Source of the DNA: Methanocorpusculum vombati
GTDB taxonomy: Archaea; Halobacteriota; Methanomicrobia; Methanomicrobiales; Methanocorpusculaceae
Assembly: GCF_026891935.1 (NCBI RefSeq)
Contig: NZ_JAPTGC010000010.1
Span: forward strand, 1-64,000
Length of the DNA: 64,000 nucleotides
Direction of reading: 5' to 3'
Shown here in pieces: positions 36,463-45,589 of the stretch. The notes below the pieces were generated by a model. It ran no database searches. It saw nothing but the letters and a program-made list of their open reading frames with translations, and was not told the DNA's origin. A program made the position numbers and the translations under genes. How positions within the stretch are numbered: position 1 is the stretch's first letter; every line of letters begins with the position of its first letter.

Positions 36463-37158
36463 ATGCACATTATGGAAGGGTACTTACCCATCGAATGGTG
36501 TGTGCTGTGGGCAGTGCTCTCAGCACCATGTGTCATCTACGGTCTGTGGAGGATGAAACAGATGATACAGCAGGACAGACGCGTTCTTCCTCTGATGGCA
36601 GTCTGCGGTGCATTTGTGTTTGTACTTTCCGCACTGAAAATCCCGTCAGTTACCGGAAGCTGCTCGCATCCAACCGGAACCGGTCTGTCCGCTTCCTTCT
36701 TCGGCCCGTGGGTCACCGCGGTTCTTGGAACCATCGTACTGTTATTTCAGGCAATTTTACTTGCGCACGGCGGTCTTACCACGCTTGGAGCAAACGTATT
36801 CTCGATGGCAATCGTCGGCCCGTTTGTTGCCTGGCTGGTCTTCGTCGCACTGCGCCGTTACGCTCATGCCGGTCTCGGTCTGTCGGTGTTCATCACCGCA
36901 GCAGTTGCAAACCTGGTGACCTACACCGTTACCTCTCTGCAGCTCGCCCTTGCCTTTCCGGCTGACGGCAGTATTCTCACGGCATTCATTGCATTTGCAA
37001 CCATCTTTGCCGTAACCCAGATTCCGCTCGCAATCATTGAGGGTATCATCTGCGGTCTCGTTGCAAAGTACATCGTCCGTGTTAAGCCTGACATTCTCAA
37101 GAAACTCGGCATCATCGAAGATGCAGAGATCGCAAAAATCCAGGGTGAGGCAGCATGA
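36463..37158 (+). CDS. cbiM: Cobalt/nickel ECF transporter substrate-capture protein CbiM
   Basis: 231 residues. The N-terminus MHIMEGYLP is invariant in CbiM/NikM because the terminal amine and His2 coordinate the Ni2+ or Co2+ ion; this fixes the start at 36463. About seven hydrophobic segments follow, with SALKIPSVTGSCSHPTGTGL (about residues 56-75) the second metal-loop signature. It captures the ion for the energy-coupling module. It overlaps cbiN by 4 nt. The genes for CbiQ (transmembrane coupler) and CbiO (ATPase) do not follow; the next gene is CstA. Confidence 0.95.
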   Translation: MHIMEGYLPIEWCVLWAVLSAPCVIYGLWRMKQMIQQDRRVLPLMAVCGAFVFVLSALKIPSVTGSCSHPTGTGLSASFFGPWVTAVLGTIVLLFQAILLAHGGLTTLGANVFSMAIVGPFVAWLVFVALRRYAHAGLGLSVFITAAVANLVTYTVTSLQLALAFPADGSILTAFIAFATIFAVTQIPLAIIEGIICGLVAKYIVRVKPDILKKLGIIEDAEIAKIQGEAA

Positions 37159-37457
37159 ACCGGGCGACAATGGAGATCATCCTCGGCATTGCTGTCATCG
37201 TCATCTTCGTGATCGGCACACTGTTTCTCATCCCCTCCGGAGGAGAGGGAGAGGAAGGCTGGGGTGGTGCGGATGGCGGAGCAGCTGATCTGATCGACAG
37301 CACCGGTTACGTTCCCTGGTTCAACCCGATCTGGGAACCCCCAAGCGGTGAGATCGAATCACTGTTCTTCTGCGTTCAGACTGCAATCGGTGCAGTCATC
37401 GTAGGTTACTTCTTCGGCTACTGGAGAGGTGCCAAAGGCCGCAAAGACGAAGAGTGA
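37155..37457 (+). CDS. cbiN: Cobalt transport auxiliary protein CbiN
   Basis: 100 residues with two membrane helices (about 7-27 and 70-90) joined by an extracytoplasmic loop containing GADGGAADLIDSTGYVPWF, the CbiN loop that assists ion loading of CbiM. Length is normal. Starts inside the end of cbiM (ATGA overlap), so it is translationally coupled. No cbiQ or cbiO in the window; CbiMN alone has been shown in bacteria to have some transport activity, or it may share an ECF module coded elsewhere. Confidence 0.93.
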   Translation: MNRATMEIILGIAVIVIFVIGTLFLIPSGGEGEEGWGGADGGAADLIDSTGYVPWFNPIWEPPSGEIESLFFCVQTAIGAVIVGYFFGYWRGAKGRKDEE

Positions 37458-37597
37458 GTACACACGTGTGGACAAAGCCTGACGGCTGTTTTGTTCCCCG
37501 GGGCCGGACACCCCGTACTTTTTTTGTACCGATATTCTGAACATCAGAAACGGATCACATGTATTATGGTCTTTTACCACCACACTTTCTGAGAAAC

Positions 37598-39103
37598 ATG
37601 ATCACCTTCCTTGCAGGAATCGCTATTCTCATCCTTGGATATTTCATCTGGGGTAAAGTCGCCGAAAAGATCTTTGCTCCCGACGACCGTCTCACCCCCG
37701 CACTCGCACATCCGGACAGGGTAGAACGGGTGCCGCTCTCCAAAAAACGCAACATGCTTCTGCAGCTGCTCAATATTGCCGGCATGGGTCCGATTGTTGG
37801 CGTTGCCCTTGGGATGAAGTTCGGCGCGATCGTCTTTCTTCTGCTCCCCATCGGAAACGTGATCGGCGGTGCAGTTCATGACTACTATATCGGCATGATC
37901 TCTGCGCGAAATAATGGTGCTGACGTTCCGATCCTGATGGAAAAGTTCTTCGGCCGGCGAGTGAGCGGCCTGTTCCTGGTGCTTGCCGCGGTCTGTCTGG
38001 TTCTGGTCGTGACCACCTTTACCAATATTCCCGCCCAGTTTATCCAGACCCTGATTCCGCTCGGTTCCTGGGTGTTTGTTGCCGCAGTAATTGGTATATT
38101 CCTCTACTACATTCTTTCCACGCTGTATCCGATCGATAAAATCATCGGCAGAATGTATCCGTTCATCGGCGGCCTCCTGATCCTGATAACCGCTGCGGTC
38201 TGTGTCGCCTGTATTCCCTATGCAGGTCTCATCCCTGATATCATCCTGACGCCTGAAGGAATCACTGCTGCGTTCACCTCCCATCCCGATGGTCAGCCGC
38301 TTATCCCGATGCTGTTTATTACGATTGCCTGCGGCATTCTCTCCGGATTTCATGCGACCCAGTCGCCGATAGTCTCACGAACGATGCAGTCCGAAAAGGA
38401 CGGACGGAAGATCTTCTACGGCATGATGATCGCAGAAGGTATTATCGCGATGATCTGGGCTGCGGTAACCTCGATCCTGTTTGCCCTTGAGCCGGAGATG
38501 CTTGCCTCTTCAAACGGCAATCTGATCATTTCAACTGCGGTTGGCGTTGTACTGCCGGCTGCTCTTGCCTCGCTTTCCCTCGTTGTGTTCATCTTTCTTT
38601 CGGTCACGAGCGGCGATACGGCGTTGCGGGTTCTCCGGACGTCAGTTGCGGATTATCTGAAGATCGATCAGACTCCCGCAAAACTCCGCATTCTCGTACT
38701 GTTTCCGCTTGTTCTCCTTATCTGCGGCCTTCTGATCTGGTCAAATCTTTCACCGACAGGGTATGCAGTGCTGTGGAACTACTTTGCCTGGTTCAATCAG
38801 CTTATCGCTTCCTGTGCCCTGCTGCTTGCTACGGCATATCTGGCAAGCAGGGCAAAACCGTATCTTATCACGGCGGTTCCCGGAACACTGATTCTCTTTA
38901 TGTGCATCAGCTACATTGTGTGGGTGAGTCCGGCACATCTGGCGGGAACACCGCTCGGACTGGGTCTGCCGCTTGCGGTGTCGTATGCGGTCGCAGCAGT
39001 GCTGAGCGTGATCCTTTGTGCTGCTGCGGTTTTCACGGGCCGCCGTCTCGGAAATGATCCGGTATTTTCGGCGGATGCGCCTGCGATGTATGCGGATGAA
39101 TGA
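37598..39103 (+). CDS. cstA: Carbon starvation protein CstA-type transporter
   Basis: 501 residues from the ATG at 37598 (an alternative ATG at 37559 adds 13 residues). Around 14 hydrophobic segments. CstA-family signatures are PLSKKRNMLLQLLNIAGMGP, IVGVALGMKFGAIVFLLLPI and CGILSGFHATQSPIVSRTM. CstA proteins import peptides or pyruvate. It is the short form lacking the C-terminal extension of E. coli CstA. A single gene with its own promoter 140 nt after cbiN. Substrate in this organism unknown. Confidence 0.92.
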   Translation: MITFLAGIAILILGYFIWGKVAEKIFAPDDRLTPALAHPDRVERVPLSKKRNMLLQLLNIAGMGPIVGVALGMKFGAIVFLLLPIGNVIGGAVHDYYIGMISARNNGADVPILMEKFFGRRVSGLFLVLAAVCLVLVVTTFTNIPAQFIQTLIPLGSWVFVAAVIGIFLYYILSTLYPIDKIIGRMYPFIGGLLILITAAVCVACIPYAGLIPDIILTPEGITAAFTSHPDGQPLIPMLFITIACGILSGFHATQSPIVSRTMQSEKDGRKIFYGMMIAEGIIAMIWAAVTSILFALEPEMLASSNGNLIISTAVGVVLPAALASLSLVVFIFLSVTSGDTALRVLRTSVADYLKIDQTPAKLRILVLFPLVLLICGLLIWSNLSPTGYAVLWNYFAWFNQLIASCALLLATAYLASRAKPYLITAVPGTLILFMCISYIVWVSPAHLAGTPLGLGLPLAVSYAVAAVLSVILCAAAVFTGRRLGNDPVFSADAPAMYADE

Positions 39104-39217
39104 AACATTCAATTGCCTCTCACCGAAGGTTTTGATCTCACTCAACTATTTCAATGTATTTAGATATAGTTATCATCAGGTCAAAAGAAAATACTAGTTA
39201 CTCAGGTGTTGATTTTG

Positions 39218-41875
39218 ATGACTGCCGGTGAACTTTTCCTCATTTTTTTTGCTCTCATTATAATCAGCATTGGCTGTATCCTCTGGGATACCCGGAGAAC
39301 GAAAAGACTCGCCTCTGAGCGGGCACAGCGCATTACGGAAATACAACAGAGTACCGTTCATCAGCAAATGTCCGAATCAGTCAGAAATTTCCATTGCGAG
39401 ATAGAAACCCTCCGGAATAATTTCATAGCCCACCGTGATCTGTTGCGTATTCAGAATCAATTTCAGAATGTATATACATATTTTACCCGTCTCCCGCCAT
39501 GGTATCCATTCGGAAAAAACGAACTAACCTTCCTTGACACGTACGCTCATTTGGATTCCTGTGTTGGAAAATGGAATAGGATGTTCATCGAAAAGGAACT
39601 GGAAGAAACCAACGAATTTTTTTCAAACATTGAGGGAAAATCTCTGGATGTCCAGCAGCGTACTGCTGCAATTACTGATGAAGACAATCTTCTCGTTGTG
39701 GCAGGTGCAGGCAGTGGAAAGACGCTTACGATCTGTGGAAAAGTCCGATACCTCATCGAAAGAAAACATATTCGTCCTGAAGAAATTCTTCTGATATCCT
39801 ATACCAAGAAAGCAACTGAGGAGTTGAGGAATCGTGTTTCCGGTGGGCGTGATGTTGCCGTTGATACAAAAACATTCCATAAACTTGGTCTCGACCTGAT
39901 TACCGAATCACAAGGTTTCCGACCGAATATTGCAGGGGAATATTTCTTACAATCCCATATTCAGACGTACTTTGCGTCTCTTGGAAATGATCCGGAGGGT
40001 GTTGCTGCACTTATGACCTATTTCGGGAGTTATATTCATATTCCGGAGGAGTTCAGGACCTGTGCCTCTCCTGATGATGTAGCGAAACTTTGTCAGAAGC
40101 TGCAATTTGAAACGCTGCGTTCTGCTGCCAGTACCTATCTTGAAAATATTCAGCGGACACGTCGCATCACACATTCCTTTGAGCAGGTGAAGAGCTTTGA
40201 AGAACTTGCCATCGCAAATTATCTGTATCTCAACGGAATAGATTATGAATACGAACGTCCGTATCCTTACACCACGAGAAATTCTGAAAGAAAACCCTAT
40301 CAGCCTGATTTCTATCTTCCGGAATATGATCTGTATCTTGAGCACTTTGGTATCTCTGCGGATGGATCTGTTCCGTGGTTGCCTCCGGAAAAAGCACATG
40401 AATATCTGGAAGGCATCACGTGGAAACGTTCTCTTCACCAAATTCATGGAACAACACTTCTGGAGACCTATTCCTATTATCAGAAGGAAGGTGTTCTTTT
40501 ATCGAAATTAGAGGAATTACTTCGTTCTCATGGGGTAATATTCCGACCCAGGGATCTTACCAGCATGTACACGGCATGGATGGAGCAGAAGTATCTTAGC
40601 GGCTATTCGGATTTTGTTCGTCTCATTGCTGAATTTATTACCTTGTATAAATCCAATGGATATACTGATCTTCCTTCAGAGGTATTTTCCGACAATCTCC
40701 CGCACAATCCCTATCTTCGTGAACGAACACGGCTTTTCCTTGAAATTGTATCACCGATATTTTCCGGATATCAGAAGAAGCTGCAATCCACAGATCAGAT
40801 CGATTTTTCGGATATGATTCATCGTGCAACGGACGCAGTGAATCGCGGATCCTTTTTTCTTCGCTACCGCTATATCGTCGTTGATGAATTTCAGGATATT
40901 TCCGTTGGAAGATTCCAACTGATTCAGGCACTTCGCAAGAGATGCAATGCAAAAGTGGTCTGTGTTGGGGATGACTGGCAGTCCATTTTCCGGTTTGCCG
41001 GATCTGATATCGGACTCTTCACCAATTTTGAAACCTATTTTGGGTACTCAGCAGTATTGAGAATTGAGAAAACCTATCGTAATTCTCAGGAACTGGTGAC
41101 AACTTCCGGAAAATTTGTGATGGAAAATCCAAAACAACTGAAAAAGAATCTCCGTTCTGAGGTGCATAATGTTCAGCCGGTTAAGGTTGTTCCCTACAAG
41201 ACTTCACCAGCCGAAGCGCTCAAAATTATTGTAGAAGATATTGTTGCGGATTTTGGTGATTCTGCTCATGTGATGGTATTGGGACGGACAAATTATGACA
41301 TTGAACCCCAAGGCTCCTGTGTATTTGGTGAAGGATTTTCTCTGAAAAAAGTCCGGACTGCGGGTTCCGATACCCAGACGCTGGTCATCTCTGAAAAATA
41401 CCCTCATCTTGTTCTGGAATTTCTAACAGTTCATCGTTCCAAAGGATTGGAGGCAGACAATGTTATCATTCTGAATCTGGAAAACAGGCGATTGGGTTTT
41501 CCGAATAAGATTGTGGATGATCCGATCCTTGAATTAGTGCTAACCCAGAAAGACGGGTATCTATATGGGGAAGAGCGGCGGTTGTTTTATGTTGCGCTTA
41601 CCAGAACACGAAACAATGTGTATCTTCCGGTTCCCCAGAGGAAATCCTTGATATCAGTCTTTGTACCGGAACTGATACATCTGGACCCTGAGAATGTTTC
41701 CTATCCAACGGAGTATTCTTTGACAAAAAAGGATGCCGTGTTGTGTCCAAAATGTGGTGCCGAGATGGTCAAGCGGCATGGTAAGTACGGCTGGTTCTAT
41801 GGATGCAGCCGATATCCGGACTGCCGGGGGACGCGTCCTATCTCCTATAATGATTCCGGAATAAAACGGACATAA
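39218..41875 (+). CDS. UvrD/Rep-type helicase with N-terminal membrane helix, nuclease-like insert and topoisomerase zinc finger
   Basis: 885 residues. Start at 39218 with AGGTG 9 nt upstream. A hydrophobic helix lies at about residues 6-24, then a coiled region. Helicase motifs are VVAGAGSGKTLTICG (I, about 160), ILLISYTKKATEEL (Ia), YIVVDEFQDI (II, about 553), GDDWQSIFRFAGS (III), HRSKGLEADNV (V, about 737) and FYVALTRTRNNVYL (VI). Between Ia and II sits KPYQPDFYLPEYDLYLEHFG (about 356-376), a PD-(D/E)XK nuclease-like insert. The C-terminus CPKCGAEMVKRHGKYGWFYG (from about 842) is a topoisomerase-type C4 zinc finger. Resembles helicase IV. Codon use is far more AT-rich than neighbouring genes, suggesting transfer. 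Confidence 0.88.
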   Translation: MTAGELFLIFFALIIISIGCILWDTRRTKRLASERAQRITEIQQSTVHQQMSESVRNFHCEIETLRNNFIAHRDLLRIQNQFQNVYTYFTRLPPWYPFGKNELTFLDTYAHLDSCVGKWNRMFIEKELEETNEFFSNIEGKSLDVQQRTAAITDEDNLLVVAGAGSGKTLTICGKVRYLIERKHIRPEEILLISYTKKATEELRNRVSGGRDVAVDTKTFHKLGLDLITESQGFRPNIAGEYFLQSHIQTYFASLGNDPEGVAALMTYFGSYIHIPEEFRTCASPDDVAKLCQKLQFETLRSAASTYLENIQRTRRITHSFEQVKSFEELAIANYLYLNGIDYEYERPYPYTTRNSERKPYQPDFYLPEYDLYLEHFGISADGSVPWLPPEKAHEYLEGITWKRSLHQIHGTTLLETYSYYQKEGVLLSKLEELLRSHGVIFRPRDLTSMYTAWMEQKYLSGYSDFVRLIAEFITLYKSNGYTDLPSEVFSDNLPHNPYLRERTRLFLEIVSPIFSGYQKKLQSTDQIDFSDMIHRATDAVNRGSFFLRYRYIVVDEFQDISVGRFQLIQALRKRCNAKVVCVGDDWQSIFRFAGSDIGLFTNFETYFGYSAVLRIEKTYRNSQELVTTSGKFVMENPKQLKKNLRSEVHNVQPVKVVPYKTSPAEALKIIVEDIVADFGDSAHVMVLGRTNYDIEPQGSCVFGEGFSLKKVRTAGSDTQTLVISEKYPHLVLEFLTVHRSKGLEADNVIILNLENRRLGFPNKIVDDPILELVLTQKDGYLYGEERRLFYVALTRTRNNVYLPVPQRKSLISVFVPELIHLDPENVSYPTEYSLTKKDAVLCPKCGAEMVKRHGKYGWFYGCSRYPDCRGTRPISYNDSGIKRT

Positions 41876-41942
41876 ACCGTTCGCTTTTAGGTACTTTTTC
41901 CCAAACTATTTCTATGACATTTGATACACATTATGATACACG

Positions 41943-42812
41943 ATGTCTCCCCGTCTTGTCTCTGAGTTCCGCAGCCGGTTTGCCGCGTCCGGCATGACCG
42001 GAGATCTCGTCCGCGATTTTCAGAACGAGGTGATGGAGTTCTATGAAACCAAAGGGCGGCACGATATGGAGTGGCGGCACAACTTCGATCCGTACCGCAT
42101 TGTAGTCTCAGAAGTGATGTTACAGCAGACCCAGGTGCCGCGGGTTGCGGTGATGTATCCGCAGTTCATCGAAAAGTTCCCGGATTTTGCCGCACTTGCT
42201 GCTGCCCCGCAGGCGGAACTTCTTGCTGCATGGCAGGGTATGGGATACAACCGGCGTGCACTGAATCTTCAGAAACTCGCGGTTGCGATCACCCATGAGT
42301 TCGGCGGGGTTTTGCCAGAGGACCCGGAAGCGCTTGCAGCGCTTCCGGGAATCGGTCCTGCCACGTCTTGTTCTATTGCGGCATTTGCCTTCAACCGGCC
42401 GGTTGTCTTCATCGAGACCAACATCCGCCGCGTGTTCATTCATTACTTCTTCTCCGATACCACTGTTGTGGACGACCGCGACCTTCTCCCGCTGGTGGAA
42501 GCCTGTCTTCTGCCGGGCAGATCCCGTGAGTGGTACTGGGCGCTGATGGATCTGGGCACTGCCCTCAAAACATCCGTCCCGAACCCGAACCGGAGAAGCC
42601 GCCAGTATGTGAAACAGTCGGCATTCGCCGGTTCCGACCGGCAGATTCGCGGAGCACTGCTTCGTCTGCTGCTTGCCGGGGATTTGGGGGACTGTGCGAG
42701 TCTGGCAAAAGCGATCGGGGCATCCCAAGATAGGGTTGCGGGTATATTGGATGAGATGTGCCGCGAAGGATTCTTTGTGCAGGAAGAGGGCGGCGGGTAC
42801 CGCGTGCGGTGA
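41943..42812 (+). CDS. MutY/Nth-superfamily DNA glycosylase, atypical
   Basis: 289 residues. HhH-GPD fold: VVSEVMLQQTQVPRVAVMYP (about 57-76) is MutY-like and LPGIGPATSCSIAAFAFNRP (about 132-151) is the helix-hairpin-helix. Where MutY has the catalytic aspartate (LDGNVxRV), this protein reads VVFIETNIRRVFIH, with glutamate. The C-terminal [4Fe-4S] cysteines are absent, and a winged-helix-like tail (ASLAKAIGASQDRVAGILDE) follows instead. It probably recognises a base lesion or mismatch, but specificity and the use of Glu as catalytic residue are open. Monocistronic, and it follows the UvrD-type helicase by 67 nt. Confidence 0.85.
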   Translation: MSPRLVSEFRSRFAASGMTGDLVRDFQNEVMEFYETKGRHDMEWRHNFDPYRIVVSEVMLQQTQVPRVAVMYPQFIEKFPDFAALAAAPQAELLAAWQGMGYNRRALNLQKLAVAITHEFGGVLPEDPEALAALPGIGPATSCSIAAFAFNRPVVFIETNIRRVFIHYFFSDTTVVDDRDLLPLVEACLLPGRSREWYWALMDLGTALKTSVPNPNRRSRQYVKQSAFAGSDRQIRGALLRLLLAGDLGDCASLAKAIGASQDRVAGILDEMCREGFFVQEEGGGYRVR

Positions 42813-42835
42813 TTGTTGTTTTCCGGAAAAAAAGA

Positions 42836-43303
42836 TCAGATGTAATCCCCGATATCCATCTCGCGGGAAATAATCGTATCACAGTACTGACAGCGGAACC
42901 CCCGCGGATGCACCACAAACCTGCTCTGTGCCGGCTCACGGGTATTGCTGATACAGTTCGGGTTCGGGCACTTAATCACGCCCACGATATCTGACGGAAC
43001 CTCCACCGGCTTTTTGGCAACCACCTTAAACTCCCGGATAATACTGATCTTTGCATCCGGCGCAATAAGCGCAATCTTATCCACCTCCGACTTCACCAGC
43101 TCGCGGTTCTCGATTTTTACCATATCCTTTCTGCCGCCGCGGCTGCTCGTCACATTCGTCGCAACCGTAAACGTCACATTCGTCCCGTCCTGAATCCCGA
43201 GAATACGGATCACCGTCAGCCCCTCGCCCGGCGTAATGTGATCGATTACCGTACCGTTTTTGATAGGCGAGATCACAATCCCTTCCGAAACCGATCGTTT
43301 CAT
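42836..43303 (-). CDS. pyrI: Aspartate carbamoyltransferase regulatory chain
   Basis: 155 residues. Allosteric nucleotide-binding subunit of ATCase. The N-terminal nucleotide domain contains NGTVIDHITPGEGLTVIRIL. The C-terminal zinc domain has four cysteines, CPNPNC (about 112-117) and CQYC (about 138-141), which bind Zn2+ and contact PyrB. Full length. It overlaps pyrB by 4 nt and forms the classic pyrBI operon, so allosteric control by CTP is expected. Confidence 0.97.
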   Translation of the reverse strand: MKRSVSEGIVISPIKNGTVIDHITPGEGLTVIRILGIQDGTNVTFTVATNVTSSRGGRKDMVKIENRELVKSEVDKIALIAPDAKISIIREFKVVAKKPVEVPSDIVGVIKCPNPNCISNTREPAQSRFVVHPRGFRCQYCDTIISREMDIGDYI

Positions 43304-44214
43304 GGACTCATCACCTCATGTAACATCGCCATCCGCACCGGGACACCGTAATGCGCCTGCTGGAAGTACTTCGCACACGGCAGATTGTCCACCGCAGGAT
43401 CAATCTCATCCACCCGCGGCAGCGGGTGGAGTACAATCATCGACGGCTTCGCCCGTTCCAGCAGTTCCGGCGTTACCCGGTACGTTGCCGCAAAACTTGC
43501 AAATGCTGCCGGATCCGGGAACCGTTCCCGCTGCAGCCGTGTCACATACAACACATCAAGCTCGGGGATAGTCTCTTCAATACTCTCGTGCACAATAATC
43601 TCCATCCCCGCATCGGCAAGATCCTGCTTCAGATGATTCGGCAGATCCAGCCCTTCCGGCGCAATCGTATGCAGCCGGATATTATTGTACTTCGTCAGCG
43701 CATCCGCCAGGGAATGTACTGTTCTGCCGTAACGGAGATCGCCCTGCAACCCCACATCAATATTTTCCAGACGCATCGACTTGCGGATCGTAAACAGATC
43801 CAGAAGCGTCTGCGACGGGTGCTGTCCCGCTCCGTCGCCGCCGTTAATTACTGGCACACTCGCAACCTCGCTTGCAAGCCGGGCAGCGCCCTCCTTTGGG
43901 TGCCGGAGCACAATCGCATCCGCATACCCGGAGATAACACGGATGGTATCGGAAAGCGTTTCACCTTTTGCAATTGACGACGCCTCCACACTGCCGAGAT
44001 TCAGAATCTTTCCGCCGAGCCGCATCATCGCCGACGAAAACGACATTCTGGTCCGGGTACTGGGTTCAAAAAAGAGCACTGCAAGAATTTTTCCCTCAAG
44101 TTCATGCCCCGTGAACGCATTCTGATCAAACTTTGCTGCAGCAGTGAGAAGAGCGTCTATCTCTTCACGGTCCATGTCCCGTACAGACAGGATATTTTTT
44201 TGATCATATGTCAT
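43300..44214 (-). CDS. pyrB: Aspartate carbamoyltransferase catalytic chain
   Basis: 304 residues. Condenses carbamoyl phosphate and aspartate in pyrimidine synthesis. Carbamoyl-phosphate loop FFEPSTRTRMSFSSAMMRLG (about residues 49-68), GDGAGQHPSQTLLDLFTI (HPxQ, about 125-142), aspartate-binding VTRLQRERF and HPLPRVDEIDPAVD. Full length. First gene of pyrBI, overlapping pyrI by 4 nt; promoter region shared divergently with the RimK-like ligase gene. Confidence 0.98.
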   Translation of the reverse strand: MTYDQKNILSVRDMDREEIDALLTAAAKFDQNAFTGHELEGKILAVLFFEPSTRTRMSFSSAMMRLGGKILNLGSVEASSIAKGETLSDTIRVISGYADAIVLRHPKEGAARLASEVASVPVINGGDGAGQHPSQTLLDLFTIRKSMRLENIDVGLQGDLRYGRTVHSLADALTKYNNIRLHTIAPEGLDLPNHLKQDLADAGMEIIVHESIEETIPELDVLYVTRLQRERFPDPAAFASFAATYRVTPELLERAKPSMIVLHPLPRVDEIDPAVDNLPCAKYFQQAHYGVPVRMAMLHEVMSP

Positions 44215-44326
44215 GTGAGATCGACCAACTCTGATGTATCTGTATTTGTCCGGTGAGGGATAAATAATGGTCGTCTCAACGTCGAAAGAAATCCTTAATC
44301 TCTTTCCCCTGCATACAGAAGTGACA

Positions 44327-45130
44327 ATGATTCATATAATTCCCAAACCCACCGATACCCCGGATGACAACTCAACCGGCATGGTGATGACGGAACTGAA
44401 AAAAATGGGCGTACCCTTCGCTGTCCTTGATCTCGCTGCGGTCGATCCGTTCCATCTTCCGGTCGAAGGAGAAACCATCTGGGCCTGCGGGATTCGTCAG
44501 GACGGCGTGCAGTTTGAACTTCTGAAAGCTCTCGAACTTGCAAACCATGTGATCAACTCGCCGGAAGCAATCGCCACCTGCGCAAGCAAAGTCACCACCA
44601 CCGCAAAACTGATCCATGCCGGAGCGCCGAGTCCTGACACCTGTTTTACGAATGACAAATCGGTCGTCGCCGAGTTCCTCGCGGCCCACGGCGGGCGGGC
44701 TGTGTACAAACCCGTTTACGGGTTTGACGGAAACGGCATCTATCTCTTTGAGTCGGTTGATCAGATCACCGAAGTTCCCCCGTACTACGTGCAGGAGTAC
44801 GTCAGAAACGATCGCGACTACCGCATTTTTGTCATCGGAGGAAAAGCGGTCGGCGCAATCAAACGGGAGTCGGCGCATCTCACCCACAACATCCATCAGG
44901 GCGGCTGCGGCTGTGCCGTGGAGATTCCGCCGGATATGCGGGCCGCCGCAGAAGCTGCCGCCACTGCCGTCGGGATTGACTACTGCGGCGTCGACCTTCT
45001 GCCGCTGGACGACGGCGGCTACACGGTTCTTGAGGTGAACGGAACCCCGAACTGGCACTGTATGACAGCCCCCATTCCGCGACTGCTGGCCGAGTATCTG
45101 GTCGAGCAGGAAAAAGAAGGAAGAAAATAA
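44327..45130 (+). CDS. RimK-family ATP-grasp glutamate ligase (MptN/CofF type)
   Basis: 267 residues from the ATG at 44327 (MIHIIPKPTDTPDDNSTGMV); the upstream 20 residues of open frame have no family support. ATP-grasp motifs: RAVYKPVYGFDGNGIYLFES, YVQEYVRNDRDYRIFVIGG, and metal-binding GGYTVLEVNGTPNWHCM. In methanogens the two RimK-like ligases add glutamate to tetrahydromethanopterin (MptN) or to coenzyme F420 (CofF); I cannot separate them from sequence alone, and MptN is slightly preferred on general resemblance. Converges with the UPF0058 gene. Confidence 0.82.
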   Translation: MIHIIPKPTDTPDDNSTGMVMTELKKMGVPFAVLDLAAVDPFHLPVEGETIWACGIRQDGVQFELLKALELANHVINSPEAIATCASKVTTTAKLIHAGAPSPDTCFTNDKSVVAEFLAAHGGRAVYKPVYGFDGNGIYLFESVDQITEVPPYYVQEYVRNDRDYRIFVIGGKAVGAIKRESAHLTHNIHQGGCGCAVEIPPDMRAAAEAAATAVGIDYCGVDLLPLDDGGYTVLEVNGTPNWHCMTAPIPRLLAEYLVEQEKEGRK

Positions 45131-45137
45131 TATTTTT

Positions 45138-45428
45138 TTAGTGTTCGCGTTCCGACTCCATCTCTTTGAGCGTCTTTTCCGCAAGTTCCTTCATACGGGT
45201 CGGAATGCCGCGGGAAGAGATGGTCTCAAACTCTTTCATGGATGCAGCAAGTTCTGAACCGAGGATGAAGATTGCGTATTTGTGCTCAAGTTTACTGCGG
45301 TTAATCTGATCCGGCTGGATCTTCAGAGCCGTGTACTGCGGAAATTTCAGATCCGGGTTGATCGATTCAAAGTATTCCTTAATATCATAAAATATCTGGT
45401 GCAGTTCGATGAGTTCTTCCTTATGCAT
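45138..45428 (-). CDS. UPF0058 family protein
   Basis: 96 residues, all helical, with ELIELHQIFYDIKEYFESIN near the N-terminus and MKELAEKTLKEMESEREH at the end. Belongs to the archaeal UPF0058 family of small uncharacterised proteins. Full length. No signal or membrane segment. It is divergent from ppaC with a 307-nt gap that contains a 93-nt hairpin. Confidence 0.85.
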   Translation of the reverse strand: MHKEELIELHQIFYDIKEYFESINPDLKFPQYTALKIQPDQINRSKLEHKYAIFILGSELAASMKEFETISSRGIPTRMKELAEKTLKEMESEREH

Positions 45429-45589
45429 TGTGCCATTAACGTAAGAGGTATAGCACCATAAGCATTTGCCCCTCCCCTGCCGTCACGATTTCTTCTTCCC
45501 CATGGAGAGTTCTTCAGCCTTGCGTCAGTTCTCGTTCATCTCCCCACTCCGTCATCAACCGTTGATTTCCGCAGCCCCGAAAGGGGCGA

